A stretch of 64,000 nucleotides of DNA from assembly GCA_963825075.1 (NCBI GenBank), contig CAWGRX010000003.1:52251-116250 (forward strand), given 5' to 3'. Shown here in pieces: positions 53,892 to 62,011 of this stretch. How positions within the stretch are numbered: the first letter of the stretch is position 1; every line of letters begins with the position of its first letter. A program made the translations under genes and the position numbers. Under the pieces are notes generated by a model. It ran no database searches. It worked only from the letters and a program-made list of their open reading frames with translations, and was not told where the DNA came from. This stretch comes from CAWAVN01 sp963825075 (GTDB lineage Bacteria; Planctomycetota; Planctomycetia; Planctomycetales; Planctomycetaceae).

Positions 53892-54983
53892 TCATTGGGG
53901 ACCAACCTTCGGTCGGTGCCCGGTCATTGGAGTTTTCATCAACTCTAGCATGGCGTCCGCCATCTCGTGGCCGATGCGGGTGAACCAGATCGCACTGCCC
54001 ATGTAATGGTACCCGAAGTCCGAGCCGGTCTTTTCCCACTTCTCAACATTCTCACGCCAGTGGGGATAGAGTTCCTCGGCGGCTTGATCGACGAGGACAT
54101 CGGTGCGGACGGCTTTGACGTTGCCTTGGAACTCCGGCAACTTTTCCATGCCGAGCTGGGCTTTTTGAATCACCGCCATCGCCCCTTTGGCCGGCTGGGA
54201 ACCGTTTTGGCCCATCACCCCGATGACGAACGGCATGTGCGGCGCGCCCAGGTCCTGGCGGACATCCTTGATGAAGTGGGCCATGTTGGAAGCGTATTCA
54301 TCTTGCGCTCCGTATTGATCGTTCCAACCCTGAAACCATACGAACCCGGCGATTTCCAGCTTCTTGCCTTTGAGTTCCGGAAACAGAGTTTCGTAGTTGG
54401 CGAAGGTGTCTTTCACTTCCTTGAGCATGTTGCGGTAGGACTCGCCGTATTTGTCTTTTATGTCCGCCATCGTGGGCAGGGGGTCGTTCTTTTGGCGTTT
54501 TTCGTTGTTGTTTTTGACGCGTTTTTGGGCCTGTTCCAACTCGGCTTTTAAGGCCTCTTCGCTGGGCATGCCGGCCGAGGGCGAACGGAACAGCTTAAAC
54601 AGCGAATGCCCGCCCCAGCAGGTTTTGATGAGCAGCACCGGCTCATTCAGATGGTCGGCCATCACGGTGCCGAATTCCAGTTCCACTCCCGTGCGGCCGG
54701 GCGAGCCATAGCCGACGGTCAACCCTCCTTTGCGGTTCAGGTATTTGATGAAGGCATCCTCGCGGACGATCCACTGGCCGTCTTTCCGCAGATGGGCGAA
54801 GAAGTCTTTGGTTTTGGGATCCAGAGCCTGATGATTCATGAGCTCGTTCTTGGCCTTGCCTTCCATGTTGGACTGCCCGGCCAGAATAAACACCTTGACC
54901 TTATTCTCGTCCGCAAACGATGAGTTCGCGAAAGTAAGAGACGCACAAAGCAAGGCCAGGCACGCGGGCATCAGTTTTTTCAT
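53892..54983 (-). CDS. secreted SASA-type carbohydrate esterase
   Basis: A 363-residue SGNH-like esterase of the sialate O-acetylesterase family (PF03629), likely removing acetyl groups from polysaccharides. A signal peptide is at residues 1-24 ('CLALLCASLTFANSSFA'). The nucleophile Ser is in 'VFILAGQSNMEGKAK'. 'IKTCWGGHSLFKLF' and 'GFVWFQGWNDQYG' are the oxyanion-hole blocks, and the His near the end ('GYHYMGSAIWFTRIGHEMA') completes the triad. The start ATG 54983 has the same AAAGGATC-CTCC leader as the neighbouring GH gene. Confidence 0.85.
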   Translation of the reverse strand: MKKLMPACLALLCASLTFANSSFADENKVKVFILAGQSNMEGKAKNELMNHQALDPKTKDFFAHLRKDGQWIVREDAFIKYLNRKGGLTVGYGSPGRTGVELEFGTVMADHLNEPVLLIKTCWGGHSLFKLFRSPSAGMPSEEALKAELEQAQKRVKNNNEKRQKNDPLPTMADIKDKYGESYRNMLKEVKDTFANYETLFPELKGKKLEIAGFVWFQGWNDQYGAQDEYASNMAHFIKDVRQDLGAPHMPFVIGVMGQNGSQPAKGAMAVIQKAQLGMEKLPEFQGNVKAVRTDVLVDQAAEELYPHWRENVEKWEKTGSDFGYHYMGSAIWFTRIGHEMADAMLELMKTPMTGHRPKVGPQ

Positions 54984-55172
54984 CGGGAGCGATCCTTTGG
55001 AATGAAGAGCAACGTTTCTCAAGGTGTGAACGAGGCGGTGTGAAAACTAGCTGATAATACGATACGGCAAAACCCGGCCGAACCACAACAGTGGCCCCCA
55101 AAGCAAAACCCCGCACCGGTCAAATGAGACCAGTGCAGGGAGAGTTCAAAATGACGACGGCCAAGGGCGGGG

Positions 55173-55745
55173 CTATTCCGCTTTTTTCTTCGCCGCGGGT
55201 TTCTTTGCGCCTTTGGACGGATTGGCGTTTCGGCGATTCTTTCGCTGCGCTTGCCGCTGCTCTTTGGTCAGCACTTCGTTAACCTTTTTGTTAAAGGCCA
55301 TTTGCACTTCGCGGACCGCTTTCTGGGCGGCGGCTTGCTCTTCGGTGGGTTTGTAGGCCGCGATAACTTCGCGAGGTTTTTTGCCTTCGGCCTTGGCTTT
55401 GGCGATCGCGTCCCGGCGGGCTTTCCGCTGTTCGGGCGTCGTCAGCGCATTTAGCTTCTGGCGGGTTGCCTTCAGCTTGGGGTCATACTCGGCGGCAAAT
55501 TTTTTGATCTGGGCCTGTTGCTCTTCGCTGAGCTTAAGATCCGCCAATCGCTTCAAGGTCGCAGCGGCCAAAGAAGCCTGTTTGCCTTTTCCGTTAGCTT
55601 TTTTCTTGCCGGCTTTCTTGGCAGCGCCTTTTTGGGTCTGGGCTTTTTTCGCATCGGCTTGTTTGGGTTTTTCTTGAGCTTTTACGGGTGAGGCGAGAAG
55701 CATCGCCAGCGACAGCACCGCGAACAGTCCGGCCAAACGTTTCAT
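55173..55745 (-). CDS. basic secreted protein with Spy/CpxP-like repeats
   Basis: A 190-residue exported protein. Residues 1-23 are a signal peptide. A Lys/Ala/Gln-rich stretch (24-60) follows, then helical LTxxQ-like segments ('LKLSEEQQAQIKKFAAEYDP', 'LTTPEQRKARRDAIAKAKAEG', 'VLTKEQRQAQRKNRRN') that recall the periplasmic Spy/CpxP family. The C-terminus is again Lys/Ala-rich. Similar proteins are frequent in planctomycetes. A function in envelope stress or nucleic-acid binding would be guesswork. Confidence 0.7.
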   Translation of the reverse strand: MKRLAGLFAVLSLAMLLASPVKAQEKPKQADAKKAQTQKGAAKKAGKKKANGKGKQASLAAATLKRLADLKLSEEQQAQIKKFAAEYDPKLKATRQKLNALTTPEQRKARRDAIAKAKAEGKKPREVIAAYKPTEEQAAAQKAVREVQMAFNKKVNEVLTKEQRQAQRKNRRNANPSKGAKKPAAKKKAE

Positions 55746-55984
55746 GGGTCAAGTCTCCGCTGAAACCGCGGCACCGTGCGGAGTTCCTCTCCGTGCGACG
55801 CCCATCAAAGTGAAACCGCCGCTTCCCTTCGGCCGAAGAATCGAATGCTTATGGAAAGAATGGAATCACAGCGTACCACCCCACGCCGGGGCGGGCAACT
55901 CATTGTCTTCGCGAGTTCGTCAAATCCCCGCCGGGCAAAATCTTCGATTGCCAGGGAATCCTGCACCGCTACAATACCTGCACG

Positions 55985-58900
55985 ATGCCCAAGCAACGGC
56001 AGGGAATTCGCGCGTTAGGGGATCTGGTGCCCCTGTTTCACCAGAGGGGCGACTTCAGCCGGGTGGCGGAGGCTCTTAAATCCGGAGAGAACGCCGCCGT
56101 CGATGGAGCCTGGGGATCAGCTTGCGCGCTGGCCGCTTCCGCACTCGTGGCCGCGCGGCCGGCGGGAAGGCCGCTGCTGGTCGTTTTGCCTACGATTCAA
56201 GAGGTGGACGACTTCGCCCTCGACGTGGCGAATTTCTCTGGTCTCACTCCAACACTTTTCCCCGCCTGGGAATCGCTGCCGCAGGAACACAACGTCACCG
56301 ATGTCGTTTTCGGAGCACGCCTGCGAGTGCTGCGTTCGTTGGAATCCGCCGAGCCGCCGCCGGTTGTGGTCACCAGCATCACAGCCCTTCTGCAATCCGT
56401 GCCCCCGCAAGAGGACCGACTCGCCGGCACCCGCACCTTGACCGTGGGCGAAGAGATCGATCCCGAAGAACTTTTGGATTGGCTGATCGAGCGAGGCTTC
56501 GATCGCGTGCCCGCCTTGGAAGCCCCCGGCGAGTTCAGCATGCACGGCGGCATTGTCGATCTCTTCCCGACCGATGCCCTCGATCCCATCCGCATCGAGT
56601 TCTTCGGCGACGAGATCGAATCCCTCCGCACCTTCGACATCGAGACGCAGCGGAAGCTCGATGATCTCAACCAGGTCACGCTGACACTGCTGACTCCTCA
56701 ACCGAGATCGGACGAAGATCGGGAGAGGGGGGAAAGGGAAGAGGGGGAGACGAGAAAATCCAACGGACAACGGGCCACCGACCACGGACAAAAAACGGAC
56801 GAATCATTGCTCGCTTCATTGCCCCCGGGGAGTCGGGTGGGGTTGGTGGAACTGGCTCAGTTGACCGAATCCGGGCGGGCTTATCTGGAGCGGTTGGGGT
56901 GGCCGCGAGGCTTGTTTTCCGTGGAAGAAGCGCTCGCAGCATGTGCGGGGTTTCCCACGGTCACTCTCTCCGCATTGGGAACCGACACCGGCGAAACGAC
57001 TTGCAGATTGCAAGTGGAATCTATCGAACGCTTCACCGGGCCTCGGCACGAAGTTCTGCACGAACTCGCCGACGTCGTTGCGCGGGATGAGCGGGTGCTG
57101 TTGTCCTGTCATAACGAAGCCGAGAAAAACCGCCTCGCCGAACTCTTAAGCGAATCCGATGTCGCCATCGGCGAAGAGGTGCAGCTTTGCGTGGGACGGG
57201 TGCATCGCGGATTTCGCTTGGTCGGCGAGCGTTTGGTCGTTCTCAGCGATCATGAACTCTTCGGCCGCACGGAACTCCGCCGCACCGCCCGCCGGCGAAA
57301 AAAAAACCTCGAAACCCGCGTAATCGACAGCTTCCTCGAACTGCGGGAGAACGATCTGGTCGTGCATCTGACCAACGGCATCGGGCGGTATCGCGGGATG
57401 AAAAAACTCAACAACGCCGACCAGATCGAGGAGCATCTCGCGATCGAGTTCCACGGCGGGGTGATCGTTTACGTGCCGGTCTCGCTGATTCATCTCGTCC
57501 AGAAATACGTGGGAGCCGCCAAAGCCGCCCCGTCATTGTCCAAGCTGGGCGGCACCTCGTGGGCCAAGAAAAAACAACGGGTTACGCGGTCTGTGATGGA
57601 CATGGCCAGCGACATGATCCGCCTGCAAGCCGCCCGCGAATCGAAACCCGGCCTCGCTTGCCCGCCCGACTCGCATTGGCAGCACGAGTTCGACGCCTCC
57701 TTCCCCTACACGCCCACCGAAGACCAGGACGAGGCGATCCTCAACGTCAAAAACGATCTTCAGCAATCGCAGCCGATGGACCGCCTGATCTGCGGCGACG
57801 TGGGTTTCGGCAAAACCGAAGTCGCGATGCGGTCGGCGTTCAAAGTCGTCGATGCCGGCCGGCAAGTCGCGGTGCTCGTGCCGACGACCGTGCTCGCCGA
57901 ACAGCATTACCGCACCTTCTGCGAACGCATGGCCGAGTTCCCGATCACCATCGAAAGCCTGTCCCGCTTCAAGTCCAAGCGCGAGCAGCGGGACATCCTC
58001 GAACGCATGGCCGCGGGCGGGGTCGATATCGTCATCGGCACGCACCGCCTTGTGCAAAAAGACGTGCGGTTCAAAAACCTGGGCCTACTCATTATTGATG
58101 AGGAGCAGCGGTTCGGCGTCGAGGCCAAGGAGATGCTCAAGGAGATGCGGCTGGAGGTCGATGTGCTCACGCTCTCCGCCACGCCCATCCCGCGCACGCT
58201 GCACATGTCGATTTTGGGCATCCGCGACATTTCCAACCTGACCACCGCCCCACAGGAACGGGTGGCGATCGAAACCCGGATCACGCCGTTCGACGAATCG
58301 CTCATCAAAAGCGCCATCATCCGCGAACTGAACCGCGGCGGGCAGGTGTATTTCGTCCACAACCGGGTTTATAACATCGAGCACATCGCCGACCGCATCC
58401 GCCGGATCGTTCCCGAAGCCACCGTCGATATTGTCCACGGCCAGATGCCGGAGGGGCAATTGGAGCAGGCGATGTTCCAGTTCGTCACCGGTCAAACCGA
58501 CGTGTTGGTCGCGACGACGATCATCGAAAGCGGCCTGGACATTCCCAACGCGAATACGATCTTCATCCATCAGGCCGACAAATACGGACTCGCGGACCTG
58601 CACCAACTCCGCGGCCGCGTGGGCCGATATAAGCACCGGGCCTATTGCTACCTGGTTCTGGAAGAAGGCCGGGTTCTGACGACGGACGCCGCCAAACGCT
58701 TAAAAGCCATCGAGGAGTTCAGCGAACTCGGCGCGGGCTTTCGCATCTCCATGCGGGACTTGGAAATCCGCGGCGCGGGCAATATCTTAGGAACCGAGCA
58801 AAGCGGGCATATCGCCTCGGTCGGTTACGAGCTTTACTGCCAGCTTCTGGAGAACGCCGTCCGCACCTTGAGAAAAGAGCCGCTCCGCGAGCATCGGCAC

Positions 58901-59326
58901 GTGGAAGTCGATCTGCCGGTGACGGCGTTTTTCCCAGAAAGCTACGTCCCCGCGGGCCGGCACAAGATCGAGGCCTACCGCAAACTCTCGAACGTCAAAA
59001 GCTTTGAAGACCTCGCCGAGTTCACCGAAGAACTCCGCGACCGCTTCGGCCCGCCGCCCGAAGAAGTGGACCGCCTCTGCCGAGTGAAAGAACTCCAACT
59101 CCGCGCCATCACTTGGAACATCGACCACCTCCGCTTAGAAGAAGGCTACGCCGTCTTCCGCTACCGCGACGCGAAGAAAATCCAGCAATTAAAAACCCGA
59201 ATCGGCTCGGACCTAAGAATCGTCGATCAAGAATCCGCGTATTTAGTATTGCCGAAAGATGACCTGGTGGGAGATGGGCTGTTGAATTATCTGCTTAAGA
59301 TGCTTGGTGTCGAAAAACAAACGTAG
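55985..59326 (+). CDS. mfd: transcription-repair coupling factor Mfd
   Basis: Mfd releases stalled RNA polymerase and recruits UvrA. It has 1113 residues. The N-terminal UvrB-like module has 'LFPAWESLPQEH' and 'VPALEAPGEFSMHGGIVDLFP'. The RNA polymerase interaction part is 'LVVHLTNGIGRYRG'. The helicase has Walker A 'CGDVGFGKTEVAMR' (about 603), 'LLIIDEEQRFGVEAKE', 'LTLSATPIPRTLHMSILGIRD' split around 'TTIIESGLDIPNANT', and the TRCF domain. About 36 residues near 240-275 ('DEDRERGEREEGETRKSN' and 'GQRATDHGQKTDES') look like translated intergenic repeat. The stop TAG is supplied by the following repeat. Confidence 0.95.
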   Translation: MPKQRQGIRALGDLVPLFHQRGDFSRVAEALKSGENAAVDGAWGSACALAASALVAARPAGRPLLVVLPTIQEVDDFALDVANFSGLTPTLFPAWESLPQEHNVTDVVFGARLRVLRSLESAEPPPVVVTSITALLQSVPPQEDRLAGTRTLTVGEEIDPEELLDWLIERGFDRVPALEAPGEFSMHGGIVDLFPTDALDPIRIEFFGDEIESLRTFDIETQRKLDDLNQVTLTLLTPQPRSDEDRERGEREEGETRKSNGQRATDHGQKTDESLLASLPPGSRVGLVELAQLTESGRAYLERLGWPRGLFSVEEALAACAGFPTVTLSALGTDTGETTCRLQVESIERFTGPRHEVLHELADVVARDERVLLSCHNEAEKNRLAELLSESDVAIGEEVQLCVGRVHRGFRLVGERLVVLSDHELFGRTELRRTARRRKKNLETRVIDSFLELRENDLVVHLTNGIGRYRGMKKLNNADQIEEHLAIEFHGGVIVYVPVSLIHLVQKYVGAAKAAPSLSKLGGTSWAKKKQRVTRSVMDMASDMIRLQAARESKPGLACPPDSHWQHEFDASFPYTPTEDQDEAILNVKNDLQQSQPMDRLICGDVGFGKTEVAMRSAFKVVDAGRQVAVLVPTTVLAEQHYRTFCERMAEFPITIESLSRFKSKREQRDILERMAAGGVDIVIGTHRLVQKDVRFKNLGLLIIDEEQRFGVEAKEMLKEMRLEVDVLTLSATPIPRTLHMSILGIRDISNLTTAPQERVAIETRITPFDESLIKSAIIRELNRGGQVYFVHNRVYNIEHIADRIRRIVPEATVDIVHGQMPEGQLEQAMFQFVTGQTDVLVATTIIESGLDIPNANTIFIHQADKYGLADLHQLRGRVGRYKHRAYCYLVLEEGRVLTTDAAKRLKAIEEFSELGAGFRISMRDLEIRGAGNILGTEQSGHIASVGYELYCQLLENAVRTLRKEPLREHRHVEVDLPVTAFFPESYVPAGRHKIEAYRKLSNVKSFEDLAEFTEELRDRFGPPPEEVDRLCRVKELQLRAITWNIDHLRLEEGYAVFRYRDAKKIQQLKTRIGSDLRIVDQESAYLVLPKDDLVGDGLLNYLLKMLGVEKQT

Positions 59327-59397
59327 GGCCGGCTCGGCCGGCCATCGAAGTTAGGAGGCGCATTCCACAACAAAAGGCCGGCACAGCCGGCCCTACG
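59323..59397. repeat. GTAGGGCCGGC palindromic repeat
   Basis: GTAGGGCCGGCTCGGCCGGCC and its counterpart AAGGCCGGCACAGCCGGCCC flank a short loop. The mfd stop codon lies in the left arm. A half copy is at 60627-60656. Confidence 0.6.
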
Positions 59398-59532
59398 CTG
59401 CTTACTCGAATCACTTCGCCCAAGAGGCGGACGTTTGATTCAACGCGGAACAGGGGCGATTGCACTCGTCTTCAACGTAAAGAGGTACGTTCCGCCAGGA
59501 ACGAAGTATCGGCGATAATTTGGCATCGCGGG

Positions 59533-59613
59533 AGTAATGTAGGGCAGGCTCCCGCCTGCCGATTTGTTTCGATTTTCAAGAGAAGGCAGGCGGGAGCCTG
59601 CCCTACACTTACT
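59533..59613. repeat. 81-bp GTAGGGCAGGCTCCCGCCTGCC palindrome (copy 1)
   Basis: Ends AGTAATGTAGGGCAGG and CCTGCCCTACACTTACT are complementary over nearly 30 bases with a short loop of GATTTGTTTCGATTTTC. It is nearly identical to the copies at 60159 and 60545, all in the same orientation. Confidence 0.75.
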
Positions 59614-60158
59614 TTCTTCTTCTTTTTTGCCGTTTTCTTCTTGGCGGATTTCTTTTTCCCCGCGCCTTTTTTGGCCGCTTTTTCTTCTAGGAGTTTTAAG
59701 GCTTCTTCCAGCGTGATTTTTTCTAGGTCTTTGTCTTTGGGGATGGTGGCGTTGAGTTTTTTGTGTTTGACGTAAGGACCATAGCGGCCTTCGAAGATGC
59801 CGATGGGCTCCTCGTCTTCGGGGTGTTTGCCGAGTTCGCGGATGGGCGTGGGGGCGGCTCGTTTTTTCGCGTTTTTGAGCATGTCCACCGCGGCTTCTAG
59901 GGTGACGTTTAAGACGTTATAGGTCTGGCCTTCGAACTCGTAGGTGTGCGTTTTTTTGTCGAAGTTGCCGTAGGTTTTGTCGTGGAGCACATAAGGACCA
60001 TACATCCCCACGCCGACTTTGACGACCTTCTCTGTTTCCGGGTGATGGCCGAGCCGCTTGGGAAGTTCCAAGAGCGCCAAGGCCTCCTCGAAAGTCAGGT
60101 TCTCGGGATCCTGAGCTTTGGTGAGGCCGACGCGCTTGGGCTTGGGTTTTTCTTCAGC
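59614..60158 (-). pseudogene. topA: C-terminal fragment of DNA topoisomerase I
   Basis: About 180 residues read in one open frame on the minus strand: 'PKPKRVGLTKAQDPENLTFE', 'LGHHPETEKVVKVGVGMYGPYV' split by the repeats of the family, 'IFEGRYGPYVKHKKLNATIPK', and the Lys/Ala-rich tail 'KKKSAKKKTAKKKK'. These are the C-terminal TopA repeats (PF13368). The N-terminal two thirds of topA (active-site Tyr and TOPRIM) are not in the window upstream. The fragment is bounded exactly by two 81-bp palindromes. The open frame continues through both but encodes only repeat sequence. Confidence 0.65.
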
Positions 60159-60239
60159 AGTAATGTAGGGCAGGCTCCCGCCTGCCGATTTGTTTCGATT
60201 TTCAAGAGAAGGCAGGCGGGAGCCTGCCCTACACTTACT
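60159..60239. repeat. 81-bp palindrome (copy 2)
   Basis: It matches copy 1 base for base as far as I can see and directly joins the topA fragment to the SUKH fragment. Confidence 0.75.
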
Positions 60240-60240
60240 G

Positions 60241-60470
60241 CGCCCAGCGAATGCCGGTGAGCGGAGTGATTTGGGATAGCGGATAGATGAGAAGGTCGGT
60301 TCCCCGTATGCTGCCGCCATTCTGAACCTGGAGTGCCGCCGCCAAAGTCGGCGGGAGCCGGACACCAAATCGCTTCTGCCAGGCCTCGATCTCGGCATCG
60401 GTGGCGACCGGCAACTGCGGGCCGAGCGGCCAAGCGGTGCCCCAGAATTCCGTCCATGTGCAAAACTCTC
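60241..60470 (-). pseudogene. SMI1/KNR4 (SUKH) domain fragment
   Basis: One minus-strand frame encodes about 76 residues: 'PQLPVATDAEIEAWQKRFGV', then 'LPPTLAAALQVQNGGSI' and 'TDLLIYPLSQITPLTGIRW'. This is the N-terminal half of a SUKH domain, the fold of many polymorphic-toxin immunity proteins. It breaks off at the palindrome at 60239. No in-frame start is obvious near 60470, so it is a remnant. Confidence 0.5.
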
Positions 60471-60544
60471 CACGGCGTTCCGACCCGACGCGTTGTCGAT
60501 TAACGTCGGGTCGGCGAACCGATCGATTAAACGAATCGGTGAAC

Positions 60545-60656
60545 AGTAATGTAGGGCAGGCTCCCGCCTGCCGATTTGTTTCGATTTTGAAGAGAAGGCA
60601 GGCGGGAGCCTGCCCTACACTTACTCAAAACAAAAGGCCGGCACAGCCGGCCCTAC
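60545..60656. repeat. 81-bp palindrome (copy 3) plus half GTAGGGCCGGC repeat
   Basis: Copy 3 spans 60545-60625. It is followed at once by CAAAACAAAAGGCCGGCACAG and CCGGCCCTACGCG, the right half of the element at 59323. Beyond it, to 60960, I see no gene. Confidence 0.7.
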
Positions 60657-60873
60657 GCGTCTACGCGTCTGGGCCGTCAGAAGGGGTGGCGCGCCATAAC
60701 GTAATCCGGTTTGCATTGTTGACGAAAAGTGCGGTTTGCGAGCGCCATTAAATATGCGGCTCTGGATGGAATACAACAACTAAATCTTCTTTCAGAGCGA
60801 TTTTTTGGCAGAGAGAACGATTGAGGATTGTCGCAAGACTTCTGTGAAAAGCGGTTTACACCCGGCCCTTTTT

Positions 60874-60903
60874 TTGTCAGACAATTTCGCGGTCTGTTAC
60901 AAT
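60874..60903 (+). promoter_or_regulatory. possible orphan promoter facing the TPR gene
   Basis: TTGTCA (60874-60879) and TACAAT (60898-60903) have an 18-base spacer on the plus strand. The only gene downstream is the convergent TPR gene, so a transcript from here would be antisense to its 3' end or a small RNA. Confidence 0.3.
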
Positions 60904-60960
60904 TGCAACATGTATTGTCACACCTCGGGTCAGCGTTGGTGAGCCACACAAAACACGCGA

Positions 60961-61809
60961 TTAGCGCGGCAGTTGTTTAAGCAGTTTGCTGGCTCGGCTT
61001 TTCCAGCGGCTGTGTTTGCGGGCGATGGCTTGCGGGCTGCCGTTGATGTCGAGCAGCAAATCCTGCAAATGGCTCTGGGCTTGGGCCGAGTTGCCCCGTT
61101 CGAGTTCGATGGTGGCGAGCAGGTACAAGGCTTCCGGGTGCCTCCAGCGGCAGACGTGCTGCTCGAGATGCTCCGCCGCGCGGTCGATTTCCCCCACTTC
61201 ACAAAGCACCCGTCCATAGGCAAGCGACATGTCCCCGAACTTGTATTTGGGATCGATCGCCAAGCCTTTTTCCAAATGCTCGCGGGCAAGATCAGGCTCT
61301 TTCGTTAAGGTCCGCGCAATCCCCGCGCCCCACAGGGCCGGAAGGCTGTCGGCTTCTTTGGCCAAGGCTTTGTCGTAAGCCTCGGCGGCGTCGGCATAGC
61401 GGCCCACGTCGCGAAGTGCATCGCCCAGTTGAATCCATTGATGCGGGTTTCCGATCTGCTGGGCGGCGATTTCCAGTTGCTGAATCTCCCGCCCCCGCGA
61501 CCACCGTTTGAGACCTTTGGGCATCGTTGCCCGTCCGCCGCCGCGGCTTGGCAGCCAGCGGGCGAAGAAATATACGAAAGCCGCCGGCGGAATAAAAATC
61601 ATCACCCAAAACCAGAACTCGCGGTCCGGTTCGTGCTGGTAGCAGTGGACGAGCATCCAAATCCAACCCACCAGCCCCAGCAACCAAACCAGCGACGATA
61701 ACGCCCAGATCCACGGCCACCACGCCAATTCGGGCGGCATCTCCGGTGGGGGTGGCGTCTCCGCGAACAGAACAAGCTGCCCCCAGGCGGCCGCGACACC
61801 AAGGTTCAT
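60961..61809 (-). CDS. membrane-anchored tetratricopeptide protein
   Basis: A 282-residue protein with two membrane segments near the N-terminus (about residues 30-55, 'WPWIWALSSLVWLLGLVGW', and 64-85, 'FWFWVMIFIPPAAFVYFFA'), then a cytoplasmic TPR region. TPR-like units include 'QWIQLGDALRDVGRYADAAEAY', followed by 'ALPALWGAGIARTL'-type helices and 'EALYLLATIELERGNSAQAQSHL'. It probably scaffolds protein interactions at the membrane. It starts divergently from the cyanophycinase gene. Confidence 0.8.
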   Translation of the reverse strand: MNLGVAAAWGQLVLFAETPPPPEMPPELAWWPWIWALSSLVWLLGLVGWIWMLVHCYQHEPDREFWFWVMIFIPPAAFVYFFARWLPSRGGGRATMPKGLKRWSRGREIQQLEIAAQQIGNPHQWIQLGDALRDVGRYADAAEAYDKALAKEADSLPALWGAGIARTLTKEPDLAREHLEKGLAIDPKYKFGDMSLAYGRVLCEVGEIDRAAEHLEQHVCRWRHPEALYLLATIELERGNSAQAQSHLQDLLLDINGSPQAIARKHSRWKSRASKLLKQLPR

Positions 61810-62011
61810 GGAAAGGTCTCCGAAAAGCCAAACTCTGCCCAGCTCAATCCGCCTTGACGAACCATCCTCCTCGAACGGTCATTGTCGCAAACCGGCGATT
61901 CTTTTCCAGTCGGTTTGTTCGCCGCCGGCCAAACTTTACGATAGGATGGCTTGGAGCTTTATCCGTCTTTTCCGTTCTCTCCATGGTTCTTCCTCTGAAT
62001 TGGGAGACGAC

